Source: JALQUL01 sp040382935
GTDB taxonomy: Bacteria; Pseudomonadota; Gammaproteobacteria; Burkholderiales; Burkholderiaceae_C
Length of the DNA: 64,000 nucleotides
Direction of reading: 5' to 3'
NCBI GenBank assembly: GCA_040382935.1
Contig: JBEIEP010000003.1
Location: 76,296 to 140,295 of the forward strand
A model generated the notes under the pieces. It did not search any database and had not been told where the DNA came from. It saw nothing but the letters and a program-made list of their open reading frames with translations. Within the stretch, counting starts at the first letter, position 1, and each line of letters opens with the position of its first letter. The position numbers and the translations under genes were made by a program. Below, piece by piece: positions 47,496-56,262 of this stretch.

Positions 47496-50400
47496 ATGCA
47501 GCTAGCCGAATCCATCAGCCCCAGCACACCCTACGGCGCAGCAGCCACCACCGCCCCGACGTCTGCTTCGGGCATTTCAGCCATGAACGCCCCCCATATG
47601 ATGTTTGACAACTACCAAATCATCAGGCGCAACGGCTCGGTCGTACCCTTTGCGCCTAACAAAATCGCTATCGCCATGATGAAGGCCTTTTTGGCCGTGC
47701 ATGGCACCCAGGGTGCGGCGTCGGCCAGCGTGAGAGACGCTGTGGACGAATTGACGCAAGCGGTGGTGCGCGCGCTGGTTCGCTCCCGACCAGGCGGGGG
47801 CACCTTTCACATTGAAGATGTACAAGACCAGGTCGAACTGGGCCTGATGCGCTCGGGTCATCACGAAGTCGCTAGGGCCTATGTTTTGTACCGCGAAAAG
47901 CGCTCGCAAGAGCGCGCCAAGCAGCCCGCCGTTGCGTCCGTTCAGCCCGCCCTGTATGTGAGCCAGGATGGGCAACGCGTCCCCTTTGATCTGGAAGGGT
48001 TCAGAGGCCTGGTTGAGCAAGCCTGTAAGGGCTTGTCCCCCGACGTAAAGGCCGACCCCATCGTGGCCGAGACCCTGCGCAATCTATACGACGGGGTTCC
48101 CGTGCAAGAGGTATTCAAGGCCTCACTGCTGGCGGCCCGTACATTGATTGAAAAAGAACCCGACTACACCTATGCCACCGCGCGTTTGTTGCTGCACTCC
48201 ATTCGCGAAGAAGTTTTAGGGCAGCCCACGGCCCATGAGGAAATGGCCAAAGCGTACGCCGATTACTTCCCCACCTGCATCAAACGCGGTGTAGAGGCGC
48301 AATTGCTAGACGCCAAACTGGGTCAATACGATCTGCAACGCTTGGGAGCAGCGCTGAAAGCCGACCGCGACCTGCAGTTTGACTACCTGGGCTTGCAAAC
48401 CCTGTACGACCGTTACTTTTTGCATATCCGCAAAACCCGCATTGAATTGCCGCAAACATTTTTTATGCGCGTTGCCATGGGCCTGGCCATTAACGAAGTC
48501 GACCGCGAAGCGCGAGCCATCGAGTTTTACGAGGTACTCTCCAGCTTTGACTTTATGTCCAGCACACCCACGCTGTTCAATGCAGGCACGCAACGCCCCC
48601 AGTTGTCGAGCTGCTACCTCACCACCGTTCCAGACGACCTGGACGGTATTTACGAATCCATCAAAGAAAACGCCCTGTTGTCCAAATTTGCGGGTGGCCT
48701 GGGCAATGACTGGACGCGCGTGCGTGCGCTAGGTTCATACATCAAAGGAACGAATGGCGAATCTCAGGGCGTCGTACCCTTTCTGAAAGTCGTGAACGAT
48801 ACGGCCGTTGCGGTGAACCAAGGCGGCAAGCGCAAAGGCGCAGTGTGTACCTACCTGGAAACCTGGCATTTGGACATCGAAGAGTTTTTGGAACTGCGCA
48901 AGAACACCGGTGACGAGCGCAGGCGTACCCACGACATGAACACCGCCAACTGGATCCCCGACTTGTTCATGCGCCGCGTGTTTGAGAAAGGCACTTGGAC
49001 CCTGTTCTCACCCTCTGACACCCCCGACCTGCACGACAAATTTGGCCTGCCTTTTGAGAAGGCCTACGTGGCCTATGAAGCCGCCGCCGCGCGTGGCGAG
49101 ATCAAGCCCAGCCGAACCGTTCAGGCCAGTGATCTGTGGCGCAAGATGCTAACTATGTTGTTTGAAACCGGCCACCCTTGGATCACCTTCAAGGACGCCT
49201 GTAACCTGCGTTCGCCTCAACAGCACACGGGCGTGGTCCACTCGTCGAATCTGTGTACCGAAATTACCCTCAACACCAGTGATACCGAAACAGCCGTGTG
49301 CAACCTGGGTTCGGTCAATTTGGCGCGCCATATCGACAGCGGCCAACTCAACCATGACAAGCTGCGCAAAACCATCACCGTGGCCATGCGCATGCTAGAC
49401 AACGTCATTGACGTTAACTACTACGCCGTGCGTAAAGCCCGTGATTCCAATTTGCGGCACCGCCCTGTGGGTCTGGGTTTGATGGCCTTCCAAGACAGCC
49501 TGTACGAACTGCGCATCCCCTATGCCAGCCCAGAGGCTGTGCAGTTTGCCGACGAGTCCATGGAAGCCATTTGCTACTACGCCTATTGGGCATCTACCGA
49601 CTTGGCCAAAGAGCGCGGCCGGTACGCCAGCTACCGTGGCTCGTTGTGGGACAAAGGCATTTTGCCGTTAGATACATTAGATCTACTCAGCCAGTCTCGC
49701 GGCAGCATTGACGGCCTGGGGGACTTGGTGCAAGTGGACCGCAGCAGCAAATTGGACTGGCAAGCCCTTCGCAGCAAAATCGCACAAGACGGCATGCGCA
49801 ACTCCAACTGCGTAGCCATCGCACCCACCGCCACCATCTCTAACATTCTTGGTGTAGACGCATCGATTGAACCGAGCTTTGCCAACCTTTCGGTCAAGTC
49901 CAATTTGTCAGGTGAGTTCACCATCATCAACGCCTATTTGGTGCGTGACCTCAAACGCCTAGGGCTTTGGGACGATGTGATGGTGGTCGACCTCAAGCAC
50001 TACCACGGCTCGTTGCGCCCCATAGACCGGGTACCTGCCGATATCAAGGCCCTGTATGCCACCGCATTTGAGGTGGAACCCACATGGCTGGTGGAAGCTG
50101 CATCGCGTCGCCAAAAATGGATTGACCAAGCCCAGTCACTGAACATTTACATGGCGGGCGCGTCGGGCAAAAAACTCGATGACACCTACAAATTAGCCTG
50201 GTTGCGCGGCTTGAAAACCACCTACTACCTGCGCACCATGGGTGCCACGCACGCAGAGCAATCCACCGTCAAAGCGTCGCGTTTAAACGCCGTGGATTCA
50301 TCGGGCGCAGGCACCAGCAACATGGCCAGCGCAGCCATGGCGCCTATCACGACCGCAGCAACTTCAGCAGCAAGTGCCACGTCTATGAGCGCACTCGAAA

Positions 50401-50498
50401 TGGCCGCTGCGGCAGCGCGTATGCAATTGAGCGAGAGCCCCGCCACTGACATTCGTTTTTGTGGCGTTGATGACCCCACTTGCGAGGCCTGTCAGTAA
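47496..50498 (+). CDS. nrdA: Ribonucleoside-diphosphate reductase alpha subunit, class Ia
   Basis: 1,000 residues from ATG 47496, with AGAGGA upstream; the frame open back to 47385 overlaps an NrdR box and is not used. Two ATP-cone domains in tandem lie at about 30-130 and 150-240, so allosteric control by dATP should be strong. The catalytic core contains SSCYLTT (first active-site Cys), SNLCTEITLNTSDTETAVCNLGS (thiyl Cys and radical-site Asn/Glu context), a YY pair close to the end of the core, and a C-terminal CEACQ swinging pair. It is unusual for the pair to be near the very last residue. It forms the enzyme with NrdB. Confidence 0.95.
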   Translation: MQLAESISPSTPYGAAATTAPTSASGISAMNAPHMMFDNYQIIRRNGSVVPFAPNKIAIAMMKAFLAVHGTQGAASASVRDAVDELTQAVVRALVRSRPGGGTFHIEDVQDQVELGLMRSGHHEVARAYVLYREKRSQERAKQPAVASVQPALYVSQDGQRVPFDLEGFRGLVEQACKGLSPDVKADPIVAETLRNLYDGVPVQEVFKASLLAARTLIEKEPDYTYATARLLLHSIREEVLGQPTAHEEMAKAYADYFPTCIKRGVEAQLLDAKLGQYDLQRLGAALKADRDLQFDYLGLQTLYDRYFLHIRKTRIELPQTFFMRVAMGLAINEVDREARAIEFYEVLSSFDFMSSTPTLFNAGTQRPQLSSCYLTTVPDDLDGIYESIKENALLSKFAGGLGNDWTRVRALGSYIKGTNGESQGVVPFLKVVNDTAVAVNQGGKRKGAVCTYLETWHLDIEEFLELRKNTGDERRRTHDMNTANWIPDLFMRRVFEKGTWTLFSPSDTPDLHDKFGLPFEKAYVAYEAAAARGEIKPSRTVQASDLWRKMLTMLFETGHPWITFKDACNLRSPQQHTGVVHSSNLCTEITLNTSDTETAVCNLGSVNLARHIDSGQLNHDKLRKTITVAMRMLDNVIDVNYYAVRKARDSNLRHRPVGLGLMAFQDSLYELRIPYASPEAVQFADESMEAICYYAYWASTDLAKERGRYASYRGSLWDKGILPLDTLDLLSQSRGSIDGLGDLVQVDRSSKLDWQALRSKIAQDGMRNSNCVAIAPTATISNILGVDASIEPSFANLSVKSNLSGEFTIINAYLVRDLKRLGLWDDVMVVDLKHYHGSLRPIDRVPADIKALYATAFEVEPTWLVEAASRRQKWIDQAQSLNIYMAGASGKKLDDTYKLAWLRGLKTTYYLRTMGATHAEQSTVKASRLNAVDSSGAGTSNMASAAMAPITTAATSAASATSMSALEMAAAAARMQLSESPATDIRFCGVDDPTCEACQ

Positions 50499-50575
50499 CT
50501 TTATTTTTGCTCCAATTGGATTAAACACTTCCATTTTTTTAAAGACGCTTTCATAATCCACCCACTGGAAAAAAT

Positions 50576-51787
50576 ATGCTTAACTGGGAAGAAGAAACAC
50601 AGCCCACGCTAGTGCCAACATCACTTGGCACCCCTCGATCAGTCTCCCCCATTGCGGAGGCGAATTTTCTGTCCTCTCCAGCTTTTGACACACGCCCTGC
50701 ACTTGGCACACCGGCTCCGATTGCCCATCGCCCCGACACCTCTGCAAAGTCCCCTGTGCCCCCTGTGGTTCAACGTGTCAATGCAGCCGATAAACGCATC
50801 ATCAACGGCAAGACCGACGTCAATCAGTTGGTGCCTTTCAAGTACAAGTGGGCCTGGGAAAAATACCTGGCGACCTGTGCCAACCATTGGATGCCGCAAG
50901 AGATCAACATGACGCGTGACATCGCACTCTGGAAAGATCCCAACGGATTGACCGAAGACGAGCGCCGCATTGTTAAACGCAACCTTGGTTTTTTTGTGAC
51001 CGCCGATTCACTGGCAGCCAACAACATTGTGCTGGGGTCCTACCGCCACATCACCGCGCCTGAGTGTCGGCAGTTTCTGCTGCGTCAGGCCTTTGAAGAA
51101 GCCATTCACACCCATGCCTATCAATACATCGTGGAGTCCTTGGGCTTGGATGAAGGCGAGATCTTTAATGCGTACAACGAGGTCTCGTCGATTCGCAACA
51201 AAGACCAGTTTTTAATTCCTTTCATCAACACCTTGACCGATCCATCGTTCAAGACCGGCACCCTTGAGACTGACCAGCAGTTGCTCAAGTCGTTGATTGT
51301 TTTCGCCTGCCTAATGGAAGGCCTGTTCTTCTACGTGGGTTTTGCGCAAATCTTGGCGCTGGGCCGACAAAACAAAATGACAGGTGCGGCCGAGCAGTAC
51401 CAATACATCCTGCGCGACGAGTCCATGCATTGCAACTTTGGCATCGATCTCATCAACACCATCAAACTAGAAAACCCTAGCCTTTGGACCTCTGCTTTCA
51501 AAGAAGAAATTGCTGGTTTATTTCAAAAGGCCGTGGAGCTTGAGTACCAGTACGCTGAAGACACCATGCCGCGCGGCATCCTGGGTTTGAACGCATCGAT
51601 GTTCAAAGGCTATTTGCGCTACATTGCCAACCGCAGAGCGGTACAAATTGGCCTTGAAGCAATGTTCCCTAATGAGGAAAATCCTTTCCCTTGGATGAGT
51701 GAAATGATTGACCTGAAAAAAGAACGCAACTTTTTTGAAACCCGGGTGATTGAGTACCAAACCGGCGGTACTTTGTCTTGGGATTGA
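50576..51787 (+). CDS. nrdB: Ribonucleoside-diphosphate reductase beta subunit
   Basis: 403 residues. The N-terminal 65 residues are a low-complexity Pro/Ser/Thr extension. The di-iron site is spread across NLGFFVTADSLAANN (the usual D/E helix), QAFEEAIHTHAYQYI near 172-186 (E...H), and DESMHCNFGIDLI near 280-292; the radical Tyr helix is near HAYQYIVESLG. It provides the tyrosyl radical cofactor for NrdA. 77 bases downstream of nrdA with no terminator between them. Confidence 0.94.
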   Translation: MLNWEEETQPTLVPTSLGTPRSVSPIAEANFLSSPAFDTRPALGTPAPIAHRPDTSAKSPVPPVVQRVNAADKRIINGKTDVNQLVPFKYKWAWEKYLATCANHWMPQEINMTRDIALWKDPNGLTEDERRIVKRNLGFFVTADSLAANNIVLGSYRHITAPECRQFLLRQAFEEAIHTHAYQYIVESLGLDEGEIFNAYNEVSSIRNKDQFLIPFINTLTDPSFKTGTLETDQQLLKSLIVFACLMEGLFFYVGFAQILALGRQNKMTGAAEQYQYILRDESMHCNFGIDLINTIKLENPSLWTSAFKEEIAGLFQKAVELEYQYAEDTMPRGILGLNASMFKGYLRYIANRRAVQIGLEAMFPNEENPFPWMSEMIDLKKERNFFETRVIEYQTGGTLSWD

Positions 51788-51969
51788 TCTTCGTTTGCAA
51801 CCATTTCTTAGCCCTTTGATCAAAGATACGCCTCATCGCAAAATTACAAAATGGCGCGTCTTTCAACCCCATTCCTGTGCACACGCTCGTTGGTGTATGC
51901 ACATGAATCGCCTTGCCAGCAAATTGTGCTGCACGGTGCCTTTTGCATGAACTTTTTAGGAGAATAAAG

Positions 51970-52497
51970 ATGGCAACTGCGAAATCATCCGCTGCGAAAG
52001 CAGCCCCCGCCAAGAAAGCTGCTGCGCCCGCCAAGAAAGCGGCTGCCCCAGCGAAAAAGGCCGCCCCAGCGAAGAGGGCTGCGGCTCCTGCCAAGAAAGC
52101 GGCAGCGCCTGCGAAGAAGGCTGCGGCTCCTGCTAAGAAAGCGGCAGCGCCTGCGAAGAAGGCTGCGGCTCCTGCCAAGAAAGCGGCTGCACCTGCGAAG
52201 AAGGCTGCGGCGCCTGCTAAGAAAGCGGCAGCGCCTGCGAAGAAGGCTGCGGCTCCTGCCAAGAAAGCAGCAGCACCCGCCAAGAAGGCTGCGGCGCCTG
52301 CTAAGAAAGCGGTCGTGGTAAAGAAAGCGCCAGCAGCCAAAGCCCCTGCAGCCAAGGCCCCTGCCAAAAAAGCGGCCAAGAAGCCCGCTCCAGCAAAGCC
52401 TGCCCCTGCGGCCAAAGCAGCCCCCGCTACCGCCACGGCGGCAGCGCCTGCCGCTCCGCAAGCCGCATGGCCTTTCCCAACGGCTAAAAAGCCTTAA
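51970..52497 (+). CDS. Histone H1-like DNA-binding protein
   Basis: 175 residues from ATG 51970, with AGGAG seven bases before. After MATAKSSAAK the protein is built from the heptad AAAPAKK, then a Lys/Ala/Pro-rich tail ending AWPFPTAKKP. Such proteins (Bordetella BpH1-like, AlgP-like) bind DNA non-specifically and vary in repeat number between strains. Charge is strongly positive. No partner genes; the 180-base upstream spacer holds its promoter but no clear boxes. Confidence 0.9.
   Translation: MATAKSSAAKAAPAKKAAAPAKKAAAPAKKAAPAKRAAAPAKKAAAPAKKAAAPAKKAAAPAKKAAAPAKKAAAPAKKAAAPAKKAAAPAKKAAAPAKKAAAPAKKAAAPAKKAVVVKKAPAAKAPAAKAPAKKAAKKPAPAKPAPAAKAAPATATAAAPAAPQAAWPFPTAKKP
52000..52308 (+). repeat. 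21-base tandem coding repeat (AAAPAKK heptads)
   Basis: Thirteen perfect heptad units, with one shorter variant (AAPAKR) after the second, and a partial unit at the front. Adjacent units alternate codons (AAGAAA then AAGAAG), giving a longer 42-base DNA period in the middle, a sign of expansion by slippage or unequal crossing-over. The antisense strand looks open over 255 codons purely because of the repeat. Confidence 0.9.
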
Positions 52498-52570
52498 TTG
52501 AACAGGAAATACCTCAGGCGTGCCATTTTGGTAGAATCGAGGTTTTTCCGTTCCATTTTGCATTTAGTTT

Positions 52571-52861
52571 ATGAAATCCCTTATTGAATTTGGGATGCTT
52601 CCGCTTGCCCTTATGGCTTTCCTGTCCGGAATCGTCTTTCTTGTTTTGGCCTATCGTTTTCTGCGTGCGAATAAGACGGCATACCAAGCCAATCGTGCCG
52701 TCATGCCCTCGTTCACGTCTGGATTGAATGGCGATGCCAAAACATGGGACGCTGACGGGCGACGAAACCCCAGAACGGCCAGTGGGTTAGCCTACCGTGA
52801 CGGGAAACTGGTGCCTAAAGGCAAATTGACGAGCGAAGCGAAAGAGGAAATTTTCAGCTAG
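52571..52861 (+). CDS. Small single-pass membrane protein, unknown
   Basis: 96 residues. One transmembrane helix (residues about 8-30, LPLALMAFLSGIVFLVLAY) then a soluble tail rich in Gly/Asp/Arg (GDAKTWDADGRRNP) ending EAKEEIFS. No family recognised. It has a terminator 30 bases after its stop, and is 73 bases after the histone-like gene. Confidence 0.7.
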   Translation: MKSLIEFGMLPLALMAFLSGIVFLVLAYRFLRANKTAYQANRAVMPSFTSGLNGDAKTWDADGRRNPRTASGLAYRDGKLVPKGKLTSEAKEEIFS

Positions 52862-52891
52862 TCGTTGCTTGTTTACGCCAACTTTCGAAAT

Positions 52892-52914
52892 GGCCCCGCC
52901 CGGGGCCTTTTTTT
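52892..52914 (+). terminator. Rho-independent terminator
   Basis: GGCCCCG-cc-CGGGGCC followed by seven T's. The strongest terminator in the window. It ends the transcript of the small membrane protein, and lies directly before the start of the next gene. Confidence 0.9.
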
Positions 52915-52916
52915 GT

Positions 52917-54203
52917 ATGTCCAATCACTCAATTTTTAAAGCATGGGTACCCAACATTGCCGAACGACTTAGCTTTAAGTTAATTGGCACGACAAACTAC
53001 CCTTCGATTGCCTACTGCGCGCGCCAACTCACCGGCAATAAAATGGAGGTTGTGGCCTTTCAAGAACGCAACCTAGACGATTCGGTATGGCCACGCTTCA
53101 TCACGAAAAGAAAATTCCAAGATTCAAGATTTATATTTTTATTGATAGGGTCTTGGTCAGTATTGGAAAGCGAAAACCAGGCCTTGCGTGGACGCCTGTA
53201 CGCCTTTGCGTTCTCTACGCCACTCCTTAGTTCGCTTCAGCAAAAAATCCAATATCTGAACAGTCAGCACCCAACCGAACGCAGCGGTTCGTACAGCAAC
53301 TTTTGCGATGAACTCAAATTGTCCGATTCAGCATTGTCGATTGCAGACTTTGAGCTGGCGCGTGACGGAGTTTTTCAGCTCACACTAACCGAGTACCCCG
53401 CCCCTAAGTTAACTGGCGTACCCGATGACGATGCCAGGCAAGACAACCGCGCAAAACATCAGATGGCTGGAGGTTTTTATTTTTTCGTGAAAGATATTTG
53501 TCATGCCCACAAACACCACTCCCCCAGTTCGGATCGCGTGATTGACATTTATCCCGTGCAAGCAGCTGACGATTTGCGATGGATGACGGAAATTTTTTCT
53601 GAGCTGCGCAGGCGATGCATCACTGCAAGTTGGAGCAACCGGAAAGGTAGCTCCAATGCCGCAGGCATATTGGCTTACGCAGAAAGCTTTCAATCCGTAT
53701 GCAAGAAACGTTTACAGACCAGTGATGCCGCCCACTTAATCCCGCAAGCAATTGCAAATGCATCTCTGGAACGGGTTCGCCATTCGATGGTGGCTAGTCA
53801 GGATACCTATTTACAAAGCATCCAAAAGATCGAGCGTGATGACTCCTTGTTTATGACCGTAGCGTTCGGCTTGATCTCCATAATTTTGGCGTACGTCGGG
53901 TTGCTGGAAATCGCCGGTCAGGAAAAGGTAACAGTAGAGACCGTTCACCCCATGCTCAATACAGCAGTAAACATTGCGCTGGGTGATCCTGTCTACACCG
54001 GCCTTGCTTTGATCATCATGACGGTGATATTGCGCAGCTACTTCGGGCGCTTTCGATCAATTGCGGCGTGGGTACACGACAGATTCACCTTTCTGTTCAA
54101 CGCATATGATCAAACCATCGCAGCACTGCTAATCGCAGGAATAGGAGCGCTTATGTTTGGTGTCGCCTATTGGTTATTCTCACTGAGCGTCTTGGGTAGC
54201 TGA
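52917..54203 (+). CDS. Uncharacterised three-helix membrane protein
   Basis: 428 residues from ATG 52917, which lies two bases after the terminator T-run; no ribosome binding site is present. ATG 53043 (MEVVAF) is a possible later start. Residues 1-290 are soluble and contain many aromatic residues, then three transmembrane helices: about 314-337 (FMTVAFGLISIILAYVGLL), 360-378 (GLALIIMTVILRSYFG) and 396-422. The codon use is less GC-rich than the neighbours. I do not recognise a domain. The 3' end overlaps the convergent PfkB gene by 37 bases. It may be a recently acquired gene. Confidence 0.65.
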   Translation: MSNHSIFKAWVPNIAERLSFKLIGTTNYPSIAYCARQLTGNKMEVVAFQERNLDDSVWPRFITKRKFQDSRFIFLLIGSWSVLESENQALRGRLYAFAFSTPLLSSLQQKIQYLNSQHPTERSGSYSNFCDELKLSDSALSIADFELARDGVFQLTLTEYPAPKLTGVPDDDARQDNRAKHQMAGGFYFFVKDICHAHKHHSPSSDRVIDIYPVQAADDLRWMTEIFSELRRRCITASWSNRKGSSNAAGILAYAESFQSVCKKRLQTSDAAHLIPQAIANASLERVRHSMVASQDTYLQSIQKIERDDSLFMTVAFGLISIILAYVGLLEIAGQEKVTVETVHPMLNTAVNIALGDPVYTGLALIIMTVILRSYFGRFRSIAAWVHDRFTFLFNAYDQTIAALLIAGIGALMFGVAYWLFSLSVLGS

Positions 54204-55084
54204 TCAAAGCCATAATTTTGTCCCCCCTGACAGGCAATCTTCAAAGCCCCAATTTTTGCCCCTAACCGGGCGCACTGCAACAAGTCCCAACCCTGTTCCA
54301 AGCCAAACAAAATGGCGCCACGCACCGCATCACCACATCCTGTGGGGTCTACCACCGCGGTTGGCGTCACCGCTGGCACATGGGTTTTCTCACCCGCTAA
54401 CCAGACCTCGGCACCCTGTGCGCCCAGTGTGACCAAAAGCCCTTGCACCCGCGTAGAGATTTCAGCGGCGGACCATCCGGTTCGGTCTGACAGCACCTTG
54501 CCCTCGTAATCGTTCACTGAGACCCAACTGGCCCAGTTCACCATCTGCGCCAATTCGGCACCGTCAAACATGGGCAGGCCCTGACCAGGGTCAAACACAA
54601 ACGGGATGCCCGATTTATAAAACTGTTCGGCATGGCGCAGCATAGCTTCTTTTCCGTCAGGCGACACAATGCCCAAACGAATATCGGGACGCGCGGTGAT
54701 CTCGATCTCATGCGCGTGGTTCATGGCACCGGGATGAAAGGCCGTGATCTGGTTGTTATCCCTGTCGGTCATGATCATGGCCTGCGCCGTGTAGGTGTTT
54801 GCTATGGTTTTTACAAACTCGGTGTTAATGCCTAGTACCTGCATTCGAGCGAGATAGTCAGCACCATCAGAACCCACAGCGGCCATCACCAATGGGGTAC
54901 CACCCAAACCCTTGAGGGCATAAGCAATATTACCGGCGCAACCGCCATACTCGCGCCGCAGTGAGGGCACCAAAAACGACACATTCAAAATATGCAGTTG
55001 GTCGGGAAGTATTTGTTGCGAAAATCTCCCCTCAAACGACATGATGGTGTCAAACGCAAGGGATCCACAAATCAAAGCGGCCAT
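54167..55084 (-). CDS. PfkB-family carbohydrate (adenosine-type) kinase
   Basis: 305 residues. YGGCAGNIAYALKGLGG near 46-62, the substrate loop, and the C-terminal VVDPTGCGDAVRGAILFGLEQG near 243-264 with the catalytic Asp. The A-x-D-x-D-G...F-x-x-T-A-Q-A-M pattern (TYTAQAMIMTDRDNNQ) resembles the adenosine kinase branch. The specificity is not decided by sequence alone. Followed upstream (21 bases) by a DUF3426 gene. Confidence 0.87.
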   Translation of the reverse strand: MAALICGSLAFDTIMSFEGRFSQQILPDQLHILNVSFLVPSLRREYGGCAGNIAYALKGLGGTPLVMAAVGSDGADYLARMQVLGINTEFVKTIANTYTAQAMIMTDRDNNQITAFHPGAMNHAHEIEITARPDIRLGIVSPDGKEAMLRHAEQFYKSGIPFVFDPGQGLPMFDGAELAQMVNWASWVSVNDYEGKVLSDRTGWSAAEISTRVQGLLVTLGAQGAEVWLAGEKTHVPAVTPTAVVDPTGCGDAVRGAILFGLEQGWDLLQCARLGAKIGALKIACQGGQNYGFDQLPKTLSENNQ

Positions 55085-55105
55085 TTCAAATCTTTCAGGT
55101 AAGAA

Positions 55106-56191
55106 TTAAGGATAAAAGGCGGTGACGCGGTATCCCGCGATAGCAGGGGCACCCGCCGGAATTGTCACCCTCACCGGCAGCTCACCCACCCAATGTCCTT
55201 CTGCATCAATGGCCTCTGAAGTCAAGCCCAACTCAGCAGGTAGAAGCACTTTGCGCAGGATGGGGCGATCCAGCGCATCGGTCAAGCTCAGTTCCAGCGC
55301 CGGCGCTTTGACTGGATAAACGGCAAGGTTGCGCACATGCCAAGAAAACTGGTAACTGATGCCAGCATTAGGGGTATCCAGCAGCTGAAACTCTGTGCTC
55401 TCAACAGACAAACTATCGGGAGCCGCAATCAGGGGTACTTCGCACCCCAGTGGGGCACACAGTCCTTCTAGGGCAGCTTTAAAGCCGGGGTAGTGAGTGG
55501 CCGCTTCGATTCGGTAGGCCATTATCAACTGCAAGCCCAAGGTCAGCAAGAGGCCTACCAGCGCGGTCCTGCGCACAGTGACCTGGCTTGCACCGCTTGC
55601 CCACCGCCCCATCAATGCACCTTTGGCCGGTTCAGGGTCAACGACGGGACTTGTTTCACTCCCGGCGGTAACGCTTTCGGTGGCTGGACGCTTGATGGTT
55701 CGCCGTTCGATCATTGGGTTAGCACCCCCCTGGCCTAGGCCATCGGTGGCATGTGGAAGATCGCTTTCGGGGTTTGCTTCGGGCTGCTCGGAGGAGTGCT
55801 TTGGCTCGATTTCCGTTGCCGCATCAGACCGGGCAGCTCCCTCCAACACCCGGTCTATGGAACGATTGAGTTTGCCAATAACTCGTTTAAGGCGACGCTC
55901 CGATTGCGCGGGGTCTATCACCTCGGCGTTGAAAGCCAGACCGCCCGTGGCAGTTGGCATTTGGACACCCGGCGACGGCAGCACTAGGTTTGGCGCAGGC
56001 GGGGAATTTGGCTTTGCACTGACCGTGGCTGTTTGCAGCGGCCCTAGGCTTGGATTTTCAGGTCGATGCGCACCTGCGTCAAATACATTGGCGCAACGAC
56101 CACATCGCACCCACCCTCCCGCCGCCGCCAAAATTTCTGGCGCAATCGCAAACGTACTGGCGCATACAGGGCAACGGGTGTTTGACAGCAT
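55106..56191 (-). CDS. DUF3426 zinc-ribbon membrane protein
   Basis: 361 residues. MJ0042-type zinc ribbon at the N-terminus: TRCPVCASTFAIAP and VRCGRCANVFDA (two CxxC). A long disordered region (70-205) rich in Pro, Glu and Ser follows, then one transmembrane helix near 207-225 (TALVGLLLTLGLQLIMAY), then a periplasmic DUF3426 domain (GLCAPLGCEVPLIA, YPVKAPALELSLTDALDRPI, GYRVTAFYP). Usually located near prmA and accC in this group, as here. Function unknown. Confidence 0.87.
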   Translation of the reverse strand: MLSNTRCPVCASTFAIAPEILAAAGGWVRCGRCANVFDAGAHRPENPSLGPLQTATVSAKPNSPPAPNLVLPSPGVQMPTATGGLAFNAEVIDPAQSERRLKRVIGKLNRSIDRVLEGAARSDAATEIEPKHSSEQPEANPESDLPHATDGLGQGGANPMIERRTIKRPATESVTAGSETSPVVDPEPAKGALMGRWASGASQVTVRRTALVGLLLTLGLQLIMAYRIEAATHYPGFKAALEGLCAPLGCEVPLIAAPDSLSVESTEFQLLDTPNAGISYQFSWHVRNLAVYPVKAPALELSLTDALDRPILRKVLLPAELGLTSEAIDAEGHWVGELPVRVTIPAGAPAIAGYRVTAFYP

Positions 56192-56262
56192 AGTTGCCCA
56201 TTGTAAAGGCGTCGGGGCAAAAGCACCGGCTCACTTCTACAGGCACTAGGGTCGCAGTAAAA

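Noticed and set aside
51985..52315. Repeat array that might be mistaken for CRISPR
   Set aside because: Units are contiguous 21-base coding repeats without spacers, in frame in a histone H1-like gene; no cas genes nearby.
51669..52436. 255-codon open frame on the minus strand, Ala/Gly/Phe-rich
   Set aside because: It is the antisense of the AAAPAKK repeat array and of nrdB's 3' end; composition is a mirror of the sense repeat.
55578..56249. 223-codon plus-strand frame across the DUF3426 gene
   Set aside because: Antisense shadow in the disordered linker region of a convincing minus-strand gene.
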